Source: JANQEU01 sp965601455 | Lineage (GTDB): Bacteria; Bacteroidota; Bacteroidia; Cytophagales; Cyclobacteriaceae | Direction: 5' to 3' | Assembly: GCA_965601455.1 (NCBI GenBank) | Contig: OZ271831.1 | Coordinates: 3,472,001 to 3,536,000 of the forward strand | DNA: 64,000 nucleotides | Shown: piece by piece, positions 18,375 to 29,100 of the stretch | Layout of the letters: each line of letters starts with the position of its first letter | Position numbering within the stretch: the stretch's first letter is position 1 | Program-made: the position numbers and the translations under genes | Notes under the pieces: model-generated | What the model saw: the letters and a program-made list of their open reading frames with translations, nothing else | Told to the model about the DNA's origin: nothing | The model's database searches: none

Positions 18375-20770
18375 CAAGGGAAAAATTCCTGTGGAACCCA
18401 ATAAAATGACGCATCATTGGAAATAAACATGTATGTTGGATTTCCATTTATTTGTCTCAATGAATCCAGTTTACTTTTGATAGCATAAAGCAGTTCAGTA
18501 AAGTCCTGATTCGAAACTTTCACCTGGTCACGAAGGTCTTCAAAGGTATACCTGGATAATAATTCAGTCTGAGCAGGCAGCCCTGTAATAAGTTCAACCA
18601 GATCGGAGATCTTTTTATCCCTGATTTCATTGATATCACTTATGCCATAGTTGAGGCTCAATATTTCAAACCAAACATCACTTAATTGTTGTCTTTTTTG
18701 ATAACCAGTAAGGTCCAACTCAACCAATTCGGATAAATCGTTTATTAAGTCATCCAACTCACCTTGATCGAGAAAGAGTACATACTTGAAAAGTGGATGT
18801 GTTAGTGTATTGGTATTAAGTGGTACATAAGACTCAAACAGGAATTGGTACTTCTTTTCCATTAAAGTAGTCATCATATCATTGTCAAACCCTGCTTTAC
18901 TCAGGAAATCAGCCATTTGTGGTGTAAGTACTTCTTCCGCACCATCGGCTCCACCAGGACCTACTACCGAATTCATGATACCCTCCATAGCGTTTAGTAG
19001 CTGGTTATTTGAACGATCCAGGTCCTGAATCAAATTCACTATCTCATGTTGAACCTGATTGGGTTCTATTACCCGACCTGTTTCAGCATACTGTATTTCA
19101 CCTTTGATATTTGACGTCTCCTCATTAAGGCGATAAAGTGTCGAAACCTCTGAATTTAGCACCTGCTCAAACGCAATATTCTCATCAAAGTCTACCAACC
19201 CAGTTTCTCTCCATTGTTCATTTGTTGATTGAATGGCGTTTCTGGCAGATTCCAGGATAAGATCTTGTATTTGGAATATGAAGTCTTCATAAGAATCATT
19301 TGCACCGTGCTTTGCCTGTATGGCGAACAGTGATATGGAATACTGCTCCATCAATTGTTCCAGTTTTCGATAGCTTTCTACCTCCCGGGGATTGGTGTCG
19401 TCGGAACCTGCGTCTCCAATCAAAATGATGATATTGGATTCATTTTCTCTTTGATTAAACATCCTCGCGCTGAAGAATAACCCTGTAAATAGCGCTTCTG
19501 AAACCGATCGATCCTTGCTATGATATTCTTGTATAAAACCCATATCACTAACGATCTGATTTCTATCGTTAGTCAAGCTGTATCTTTCGAACTGGTACTC
19601 TTCATCCTCTTCAAAATCCCGATAGACTACAATCCCAATCCTGTAGTTGTTTTCAGAATCTGTGAGTTCACCCAAACTTCTCGAAACGGCACGTCTTGTA
19701 GCCTCGATCTCTCCCCTCATACTTTTGGTTCCATCAATCGCAAATACAATGTTGATGTTCCTTGCCCTTTCCCTTTGAATGTTATATAAACGTTGATAAA
19801 CGGCATATTCCTCCGCTGTCGTTTGTCTCGCTTCTGTTCCAGAGCTACTGAACAAACCACTGATTACACCCGTTTTGATGATTTCACCTTCTTTATCAAA
19901 AATCGGAAATCTCTTCCATTGCGGTTCTTCTCTCTTTTCATAAGGACGACTCCAAAGAGACTCTGAATTGGTAATAGTTCCTAAGGCATATGATGTGGCA
20001 TCTTCTGGCGTGCTGAAAGCAGCGGGAAGCACTTTGGTAACTCTCCGTTCTTCAACTGCGTCCGGTTCCCAATTGGGCTCAAGGGCCTGTCGCAAATCCC
20101 ATGTGGTCACACTACCTTTATCAACCCAACCATAGACGTAATCTTCAGCTTCACCTGAAGCCAGATTATCCCGTCTTGCAAGTAAATAACGGCCATTTGC
20201 CTCTTTAAAAAGGTAGAATATGTTAAAGAGAGGTGAGTCTTTATCGTTTACGTCAGTTTCATACGGAGAATCATAAAAGGCCAGCTTACGACCTGCTTCA
20301 TTCAATTCTTCAATGCCAGATTTAAGTATAGTCTCCGGTGTACTTACCGTCATTGCCTTCACCCGAAAGCCTTGTTTATCACTTCTTAAACCCTCACTCC
20401 AAAGCAACATTAAGCTCTTTGATACCCATCCAAAATCTTCTGGCTCTTCTCTGAATTCGTTCAATCCACTACTGTATTTCACAGGGTTGTATTCCACAAT
20501 GTGAATTTCTCTTGGGTTCTCTCCAACAACGTAGAACTTTTGCATGAAGTCCAACTTTTTACCATTAGAGGTAATGACACCCTTTCTATCACACCAAACT
20601 ACCCAGGACTGACTTGACCTCTCGTCGGATACAGAGTATGGAATATCCAAAACGGACACTCTTGGACGTTCGTAAGTCTTTGGTTTTCTAATGGCAGAAG
20701 TACCAAGAAATGACTGAGCCATGGTACTGCACACAAGTAGAAAAAGAAATAAGGAAATAGCTCCTCTCAT
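18374..20770 (-). CDS. Exported vWA-domain protein resembling type VI secretion TssR
   Basis: The 798-residue product has a signal peptide (MRGAISLFLFLLVCSTMAQ), an N-terminal region of ~330 residues with repeated GWV-x-K and LW motifs, and then a von Willebrand factor A domain. Its metal site reads IDGTKS with Asp346, Thr348 and Ser350, a variant of the canonical DxSxS, followed by FSARMFNQ and IIILIGDAGSDD. A helical region and a terminal FYWVPQEFFP motif follow. vWA domains bind protein partners through a metal ion, so a periplasmic scaffold role is likely. The layout resembles TssR of Bacteroidota type VI systems, but the core genes of such a system are absent here. I use the ATG at 20770, 11 bases after the PKD gene; an upstream GTG is possible. 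Confidence 0.65.
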   Translation of the reverse strand: MRGAISLFLFLLVCSTMAQSFLGTSAIRKPKTYERPRVSVLDIPYSVSDERSSQSWVVWCDRKGVITSNGKKLDFMQKFYVVGENPREIHIVEYNPVKYSSGLNEFREEPEDFGWVSKSLMLLWSEGLRSDKQGFRVKAMTVSTPETILKSGIEELNEAGRKLAFYDSPYETDVNDKDSPLFNIFYLFKEANGRYLLARRDNLASGEAEDYVYGWVDKGSVTTWDLRQALEPNWEPDAVEERRVTKVLPAAFSTPEDATSYALGTITNSESLWSRPYEKREEPQWKRFPIFDKEGEIIKTGVISGLFSSSGTEARQTTAEEYAVYQRLYNIQRERARNINIVFAIDGTKSMRGEIEATRRAVSRSLGELTDSENNYRIGIVVYRDFEEDEEYQFERYSLTNDRNQIVSDMGFIQEYHSKDRSVSEALFTGLFFSARMFNQRENESNIIILIGDAGSDDTNPREVESYRKLEQLMEQYSISLFAIQAKHGANDSYEDFIFQIQDLILESARNAIQSTNEQWRETGLVDFDENIAFEQVLNSEVSTLYRLNEETSNIKGEIQYAETGRVIEPNQVQHEIVNLIQDLDRSNNQLLNAMEGIMNSVVGPGGADGAEEVLTPQMADFLSKAGFDNDMMTTLMEKKYQFLFESYVPLNTNTLTHPLFKYVLFLDQGELDDLINDLSELVELDLTGYQKRQQLSDVWFEILSLNYGISDINEIRDKKISDLVELITGLPAQTELLSRYTFEDLRDQVKVSNQDFTELLYAIKSKLDSLRQINGNPTYMFISNDASFYWVPQEFFP

Positions 20771-20781
20771 GATTATCACTA

Positions 20782-21672
20782 TTAATTCTCTACGCTGAAA
20801 CTTTCAATTCTTTTGCTGTTGTTTCGGGTAATTGTTGTTACCCGAATTTCTTTTCTCTGGCTACTAGCTTCTAACTGTAGCTTATTCAGGTAATTCTCCA
20901 GGGTCATTCCTTCCACCTCAATCCTGAGTGATTCCGAGTCCCTAATCACCTGATTTTTTATTTGTCGTTTCTCCACTCTGCTTATTCCACGATTGGCTAT
21001 ACTAGTCAACGCTTCAGATAGGCTATTCTCATCGAAAATAGGTATATGATTATCTTCAATGACCGCAGCTATTGGTTTCCCAACGACTACTATTTCCTGA
21101 TCAGCTTCATCCACCTGCCCAACCATATTTGCAACGATCAGCCGTATATTGTAGTTACCAGGATTATTATAAACAAATGTTGGACTATTCTCATCGGATG
21201 TGCTTCCTCTATTGTCAAATGTCCAGACAATTTCACTCGCATTGGATGATCGGTTCATTGGGCTGACTTCTTCACCCACCTTCACTGTGTCTTTTGGCAG
21301 ATCAAAAACGGCAACTGGATCTGGTGTGTTAATCACAATTATCTGCTTCCTGGTCTGCTTTTCCTCGCCATTGTAAGTCAATGTAACCGTAAATCTTCCT
21401 CCAACCTCGTACACATGAAATCCATCTCTAGATTGAAGTTTGGTCGAATTGTCACCAAAATCCCAAATCCAATCATCAGCACTCTGGTCTTCAGAAGTAT
21501 TGGTGAAAATCACCGTATCTCCAACAAGAGCTGACTGACGATAATCGAAATTTACGGAATTGGTAACGACCTGATTTCGAGCCTTCAATTGTACAAAAAT
21601 CACTCCCGAAGCGATTATTATAAAAATGATCCCAATTACAATAGCGATACGTTCTGTTACCACTTGATTCAT
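20782..21672 (-). CDS. Membrane-anchored protein with two PKD domains
   Basis: This 296-residue protein has one N-terminal membrane helix (about residues 8-28) and then faces the periplasm. PKD domain 1 (about residues 37-118) shows WIWDFGDNST and HVYEVGGRFTVTLTY. PKD domain 2 (about residues 125-203) shows IVWTFDNRGST and FVYNNPGNYNIRLIV. The last ~90 residues are helical and charged and look unlike PKD. PKD domains are beta-sandwich protein- or sugar-binding modules. It lies between the outer-membrane-like gene and the vWA gene with short gaps, so I infer it bridges the inner membrane and other envelope parts of the same apparatus. Confidence 0.78.
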   Translation of the reverse strand: MNQVVTERIAIVIGIIFIIIASGVIFVQLKARNQVVTNSVNFDYRQSALVGDTVIFTNTSEDQSADDWIWDFGDNSTKLQSRDGFHVYEVGGRFTVTLTYNGEEKQTRKQIIVINTPDPVAVFDLPKDTVKVGEEVSPMNRSSNASEIVWTFDNRGSTSDENSPTFVYNNPGNYNIRLIVANMVGQVDEADQEIVVVGKPIAAVIEDNHIPIFDENSLSEALTSIANRGISRVEKRQIKNQVIRDSESLRIEVEGMTLENYLNKLQLEASSQRKEIRVTTITRNNSKRIESFSVEN

Positions 21673-21707
21673 CCTTTTTGAATGTTAATATTCCCTTTCA
21701 TGGATGG

Positions 21708-23108
21708 TCATTCTAATTTAACTAATCCATTCTTGGACACAAACCTTTTTCTGATTCCAAACTGAATACCGTAACCTCCATTGTCAATTGTCGCAAAGGA
21801 AGGAGCGATTCCGCGATATTCATTCAAAACCGTTGAGATAGCATGTTCTTCCACTGGTTCTTGTATAAAAACAAAGTTCTTGAAAGCCGTCGCACCCAAG
21901 TACACCATCCATCCGGACAAGAACTCAATGTTGAATCCGAGCTCAAGGGCTCCTGAAACATTGAAATCGTCCCAATTCCATTGCGGTATTGGCATTTCTA
22001 CATTGGCGCTTTGTTCATTGTTACTTACAAAGTTAAAATCTTCCTCGTTCTCCAGCAGTAAATCGAGCTGAGGATACCAACCTGTATAGGTAAATTCTCC
22101 TGAACCGAAATAACTCATTTGGACAAGGTAAGAGAGGTTAATTCCAGGGTTAACATAGAATCCCAGATAATTGTTGAATTTTCTCTCATACCTAAATCGT
22201 ATGGGTATATCGGCGATTCGTAATCTGACTCTTTCATCAAATCCTGTTCCCGTGACGTTTAAATAATGTTGGTCTTCATCTCTATCAGTGGTCAATCTAC
22301 TAAAGAGATAGTAATCCACTGATGCTCTAAACCATGTTTCCGTGAAACCGATACCCACACTCCAAGCGAACTCTTCTGGTTCCGGAGCAGCTACTCTCCT
22401 TATGAAATTTATTGCTCCCCCGTAACTAATTTCGGGTTGTATGTCCACATTCGTGAAGTAATAATCATCAGCGACATTTATACTATTCACATTGACATAG
22501 GAGAGATATCCGGAGGCCAGATATTGCTTGTCGAAGAATGGTAGTTTTTCCTCTTTCTGGAACATCAAAGCCGATTCGACTTTTCGTACTTCTTCAACCC
22601 GCATATTAGTTACACGATATCCCGCAGTATCAAACTTTACCCGAAAATCCAGGGTAGGTTCATTCGAAAAAACACCTCCCCGGTAATAATCCCCGGCAAT
22701 ACTCAACTTGATGATCAATTGAATTTCTGGATCTCTCCAATTAATAGAGCTATAATTAATAGCTGTCCCCAAATTTGTTTCCATTATTTGAAACTGGAAA
22801 AATCCTTTTGGAAAATCACGGTTCACGTCAGCTAGAAATTCATCGATGGGCTTGGTCATTTCACGCCCTACTTTCTGACTCACATAGTTGGGAGTAATAA
22901 AATCATAGATTTCAGAGTCAAAACCGAGTATTCTTCGCAGTTCGCTATAAGACTCTTGATTCTCCAGTCGACCATTTACCTGAAGATCAAAGACCAAATC
23001 ATCCAGTTTATCACGTAGACTCTTTCTTAGTCGGATATCGACCGCCGACGGCTGTGCAATCAGTTCAAAAACCGCAGAAATGAGCAATATGGTAATCAAA
23101 AATCTCAA
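21708..23108 (-). CDS. Probable outer-membrane or periplasmic protein of unknown family
   Basis: This 466-residue protein opens with a signal peptide (MRFLITILLISAVFELIAQ). Residues ~20-190 appear globular. Residues ~195-466 alternate polar and aromatic residues with tyrosine-rich strands (WSVGIGFTETWFRASVDYYL, IPIRFRYERKFNNYLGFYV) and end FGIRKRFVSKN, which suggests an outer-membrane beta-barrel. I recognise no named family. The start codon is TTG: TTGA overlaps the TGA stop of the giant gene by four bases, so it should be translationally coupled to it. This makes it a candidate anchor or export partner of the giant protein. Confidence 0.65.
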   Translation of the reverse strand: MRFLITILLISAVFELIAQPSAVDIRLRKSLRDKLDDLVFDLQVNGRLENQESYSELRRILGFDSEIYDFITPNYVSQKVGREMTKPIDEFLADVNRDFPKGFFQFQIMETNLGTAINYSSINWRDPEIQLIIKLSIAGDYYRGGVFSNEPTLDFRVKFDTAGYRVTNMRVEEVRKVESALMFQKEEKLPFFDKQYLASGYLSYVNVNSINVADDYYFTNVDIQPEISYGGAINFIRRVAAPEPEEFAWSVGIGFTETWFRASVDYYLFSRLTTDRDEDQHYLNVTGTGFDERVRLRIADIPIRFRYERKFNNYLGFYVNPGINLSYLVQMSYFGSGEFTYTGWYPQLDLLLENEEDFNFVSNNEQSANVEMPIPQWNWDDFNVSGALELGFNIEFLSGWMVYLGATAFKNFVFIQEPVEEHAISTVLNEYRGIAPSFATIDNGGYGIQFGIRKRFVSKNGLVKLE

Positions 23109-26100
23109 CGAACGATGAATATTTTCTGAGTGGTGATCTGATTATCAAAATAAATGACGATGAAGTAAATACCTGACGTGAAGTCTGATGATTCGCGATT
23201 CAAGTCAACAGAAAACTCGGTGCTAGACTCGCCCTTTAAACGCAACTGTGATAGTATTTCATCGCCATTAGTATCAATTACCCTAAACATATACTCTCCA
23301 GTGAATGGATTCGACCAATTAACAGTAAATGCTCCATCACTAGGATTCGGACCTACAGTCAGACCGATTTCTTCAATCGGAATGTCTTCTTCTCCCGGAG
23401 GGATAACCCCAGGTTGGCCGTAAACCGACTCAATACAACACGAGCCAATGCATATCTCAAGACTGTAGATGTCTTCCGCAAGATCCAGAGTCTCGAATGA
23501 TTTGAAGTACTGCTGATTTTCACCTGGGATGATTTCCCCGTTCCTTTTCCACTGATAGGTGGCTTCGTCATTATTGTAAACTCCTACTAGCATTTGACTA
23601 TTTTTCCTTGACAAGTAAGTGATTGGTGGCGTTTCCTTAACTGCAAGTCGCACGACGTCAGAGACTACATCAGGCCCGAAGTCGCTGGAAACAGTAGCCC
23701 TGAATTCATAGCCGTCCCAATCTGCCCTTACCGAATCCGCAAAAAGCCTGTCAGAAGTACCCCCAAAGAATTCCTCGTTTTCGGAAGCCAGTCTGAAGAA
23801 GTTATCTGCACTTTCCCGAAACTCCCACTCATAGGTAACCGTAAACTCACCTTCTCCTTGAACATCAAATGTTAATGGGTCAGCTCCGCATACTTCCAGG
23901 TCGATTGGTTGTTGAATAATACTAGTGGAATCGAATAGAAAGAGTTTACCCACTCTAACCTCTATATTGTAGTTCGTGGCTTCGACATCGCCCTGGAACA
24001 ATATATCATAGACGTATGGATCGTTTTCGTCCACCAACTCAATTCTAAATGGTGGAACATCCAGTACCTCCGGGGTGTCATCATTTCTAAATCCTACTTC
24101 AGCATCTACATTGAAAGTGAATTCAGGGATATAATCCTCAGGATTATCTATGATTACCCTATCAATTGAACTTATCTGAATAATCAATGGGGCTTTCTCA
24201 ACAACTAATGCGGCACCTGTGGTATTAATCTGATAATTCGTATCCAGTCCAGGCAAAAATGTAATTGGGTATGATCCAATACTAGATAATTGATCTGCAG
24301 TTGTGGATATAAACGGTTGACGATCAATCACTGAAGAATCCTGCCCATTCTTGAATCCGGTATTATCGTAACTAAATGTGAGGACGGGATTCACCTCTCC
24401 GTAAATTTTATAAATAGTATCTGCCGTAACTTCGAGCGGAGCCTTCTTGATCTCTAATTCTCGGAATACAAGAGAGTCGAAATAATTGCTATCGGCAAAA
24501 TCCCTAATCAGTACTTGATACTGACCGGCATTGGTTAAGCGGTTTGTTTCTGTGAATGCAACTGGGAGCACATCTATTGAATCCAGATTATCATTGTTGT
24601 TAAACAATGAATCGGCACTATTTCTTATGGTATCAGCCGCTTTGAACAAAGTGTCCAATACTGTTGAGGTGGAGTAAATCAAAGGATAAAACTCAAGGGT
24701 ATCTCCATAGAACCTGGATGTATCCACCGGTATTACATACAACGTGTCTTTCGTTATCTCAATCGCTCCCTGATCTGTAGCTTCTACAAATCGGTAATAT
24801 GGATCATATCCTTCGGATAAAGTGATGGTGTAAAATCCTACATTTGATGTATCTGTAACAGGTTCTTCAATAACTGGCAAAAGTTGAAGTACATTCTCAT
24901 CATCGTCTCCCTGGAAACCAATGTACTCAAAGTTTCCAGCTAAGCTTGGATTTGGTTCGCCGTAGACTTTGGTGGTACTGTCAGATTTTAATGTCAAAAT
25001 CTTTTGAGCACGGAATATTTTTGAAGAATCCGAGATCAAAGCAGCATTACCTGAGATATCATAAGCCGTACTATCCGGGATCAAAATTCTCATGTCTCCA
25101 ACACCTCCAATATTATCGAGAGTTACCGTTCTGGTTGATAATCCAGTCCCGGTTACCGCAACTGTCGAGTTTGATGAACGGGTTGAGTCTACTGTTACAT
25201 CCAAACTAACCAGTTTGATGGTATCGATACCTACCTCATCAGTGTACGTTATTGTAAATGATACTGGTCCGGTTAAGGTGGAATCAGCCGATGGATCACT
25301 AATTGTTACCATAGGGTTTTCTGTGTCTATTGTGAAGACGTCCACCGTGTCTCTTTGAATCTGACCATTACCGATTGAATCTGTGGCGCTAGAAGTTTCA
25401 ATTCGAATATCTACTTCCACCAGAAAAGTATCTAAATCGGTGAATGAATAGTCAGCAGTATATGTATCTCCATCATTCCAGACGCCACTTGAATAATTTA
25501 GACCAGCGGACCCAACATCAACTGAGGGAAATACTATGGAAGGTGTGCTTGTCCGATCCATAGCTTCTGAATAGTTAATGGTTACAGAAAAAGATGATGA
25601 AGCGTCATTCAGCGTGTCGTTAGATATTGAAATACTCAAAACCTCCGGATTCTCAGTATCTATATCAAAAAGGTCACCCGATAGTACATCTGATTCTTGA
25701 GCATTGCCTATGCTGTCAGTGGCACCGGAAAGGACGTTGACGCGAACATCAATGTCCTGCAATAGAGTATCAGAATCGGCAATTGAGTATATCGCATCAT
25801 ATTCACGCGAATTCAGCCAAACTGCACCGGTAAGAGTTAGCCCGCTTGCTAATGGATCTTCATCTGGGAAGACAATTTGCGGAACTGTTGTACGATCCAT
25901 GTCTTCATCATATATAACTCCAATAATAAATGAGTTACCAACATCAGAGTCGGATATTGTATCAATACTAACCGTAATCTCGGTAATCACCGGATTCTTG
26001 GTATCAATATCAAATACGTCAGTGAAAAGAGCATCGGATTGCTGGGCATTACCAATGCTGTCAGTAGCTCCACCCGCTACATCTACCTGGATGTCTATAT

Positions 26101-29100
26101 TCTGTAACAACGTATCTGAATCGGCAATCGAATACTCAGCATCGTACTGGCGGGCATCTACCCACGTTCCTCCTGTCAATGTCAAACCACTGGCCAACGG
26201 ATCTTCAACAGGGAAACTGACCTGAGGTACCGTCGTTCGGTCCATGTCCTCATCATAAGTGATGCTGATCGTAAACGTATTGCCCACATCACTATCAGCT
26301 ATCGTGTCGATGTCGACTACCAGACCTACCACTTCCGGGTTCTCCGTGTCGATGTCAAAGACATCCAATGCTTCAAATACTTCCTGCTCGTTACCAATAC
26401 TGTCTAAGGCATTACCAGGACCCGTCTCCACTCGAATGTCAATGTCCTGAATCAGTGTGTCCTGATCGCTGATCGTGTACGTCGCCACATAGGTGTCTGC
26501 ATCACTCCACACACCATTGGAGAAAGTCAGACTGGCAGGTGAATCGATTGGATCGCCTCCCGTTCCATTCAATGTCGGGAATATAATCGACGGTACACTC
26601 ATTCGATCCATCGGCTCACTGTAATCCAAGGTAATCATGAACGGCTGACCATTATCACTGTCAGAGATTGTATCAATATCTACACTCAAGCCAATCACCT
26701 CAGGATTCTCCGTGTCAATGTCAAACACATTGGTGAATAATGCATCGGATTGCTGGGCATTGCCTATGCTATCTGTCGCACCTCCCGATACATCCACCTG
26801 GATGTCTATATTCTGTAACAACGTATCTGAATCAGCAATCGAATACTCAGCATCGTACTGGCGGGCATCTACCCACGTTCCTCCTGTCAACGTCAAACCA
26901 CTGGCCAACGGATCTTCAACAGGAAAACTGACCTGAGGTACCGTCGTTCGGTCCATGTCCTCATCATAAGTGATACTGATCGTAAACGTATTGCCCACAT
27001 CACTATCAGCTATCGTGTCGATGTCTACACTCAAGCCTATCACCTCCGGATTCTTCGTGTCGATGTCAAAGACATCCAATGCTTCAAATACTTCCTGCTC
27101 GTTACCAATACTGTCTAAGGCATTACCAGGACCCGTCTCCACTCGAATGTCAATGTCCTGAATCAGTGTGTCCTGATCGCTGATCGTGTACGTCGCCACA
27201 TAGGTGTCTGCATCACTCCACACGCCATTGGAGAAAGTCAGACTGGCAGGTGAATCGATTGGATCGCCTCCTGTGCCATTCAGCGTCGGGAATATGATTG
27301 ATGGTACACTCGTTCGATCCATCGGCTCACTGTAATCCAAGGTAATCATGAATGGCTGACCATTATCACTGTCAGAGATTGTGTCAATATCTACACTCAA
27401 GCCAATCACTTCCGGGTTATCCGTGTCGATGTCAAAGACATCCAATGCTTCAAATACTTCCTGCTCGTTACCAATACTGTCTAAGGCATTACCAGGACCC
27501 GTCTCCACTCGAATGTCAATGTCCTGAATCAGTGTGTCCTGGTCGCTGATCGTGTACGTCGCCACATAGGTGTCTGCATCACTCCATACGCCATTGGAGA
27601 AAGTCAGACTGGCAGGTGAATCGATTGGATCGCCTCCCGTTCCATTCAATGTCGGGAATATAATCGACGGTACACTCGTTCGATCCATCGGCTCACTGTA
27701 ATCCAAGGTGATCATGAACGGCTGACCATTATCACCGTCCGAGATTGTATCAATATCTACACTCAAGCCAATCACCTCAGGATTCTCCGTGTCAATGTCA
27801 AACACATTGGTGAATAATGCATCGGATTGCTGGGCATTGCCTATGCTATCTGTCGCACCTGCGGATACATCCACCTGGATGTCTATATTCTGTAACAATG
27901 TATCTGAATCGGCAATCGAATACTCAGCATCGTACTGGCGGGCATCTACCCACGTTCCTCCTGTCAACGTCAAACCACTGGCCAACGGATCTTCAACAGG
28001 AAAACTGACCTGAGGTACCGTCGTTCGGTCCATGTCCTCATCATAAGTGATACTGATCGTAAACGTATTGCCCACATCACTATCAGCTATCGTGTCGATG
28101 TCTACACTCAAGCCTATCACCTCCGGATTCTTCGTGTCGATGTCAAAGACATCCAATGCTTCAAATACTTCCTGCTCGTTACCAATACTGTCTAAGGCAT
28201 TACCAGGACCCGTCTCCACTCGAATGTCAATGTCCTGAATCAGCGTGTCCTGATCACTGATCGTGTACGTCGCCACATAGGTGTCTGCATCACTCCACAC
28301 GCCATTGGAGAAAGTCAGACTGGCAGGTGAATCGATTGGATCACCTCCCGTTCCATTCAATGTCGGGAATATAATCGACGGTACACTCGTTCGATCCATC
28401 GGCTCACTGTAATCCAAGGTAATCATGAACGGCTGACCATTATCACTGTCAGAGATTGTGTCAATATCTACACTCAAGCCAATCACCTCCGGGTTCTCCG
28501 TGTCAATGTCAAAGACATCCAATGCTTCAAATACTTCCTGCTCGTTACCAATACTGTCTAAGGCATTACCAGGACCCGTCTCCACTCGAATATCAATATC
28601 CTGAATCAGTGTGTCCTGATCACTGATCGTGTACGTCGCCACATAGGTGTCTGCATCACTCCACACGCCATTGGAGAAAGTCAGACTGGCAGGTGAATCG
28701 ATTGGATCGCCTCCTGTGCCATTCAGCGTCGGGAATATAATCGACGGTACACTCGTTCGATCCATCGGCTCACTGTAATCCAAGGTGATCATGAACGGCT
28801 GACCATTATCACTGTCAGAGATTGTGTCAATATCTACACTCAAGCCAATCACCTCCGGGTTCTCCGTGTCAATGTCAAAGACATCCAATGCTTCAAATAC
28901 TTCCTGCTCGTTACCAATACTGTCTAAGGCATTACCAGGACCCGTCTCCACTCGAATATCAATGTCCTGAATCAGTGTGTCCTGGTCGCTGATCGTGTAC
29001 GTCGCCACATAGGTGTCTGCATCACTCCACACGCCATTGGAGAAAGTCAGACTGGCAGGTGAATCGATTGGATCGCCTCCTGTGCCATTCAGCGTCGGGA

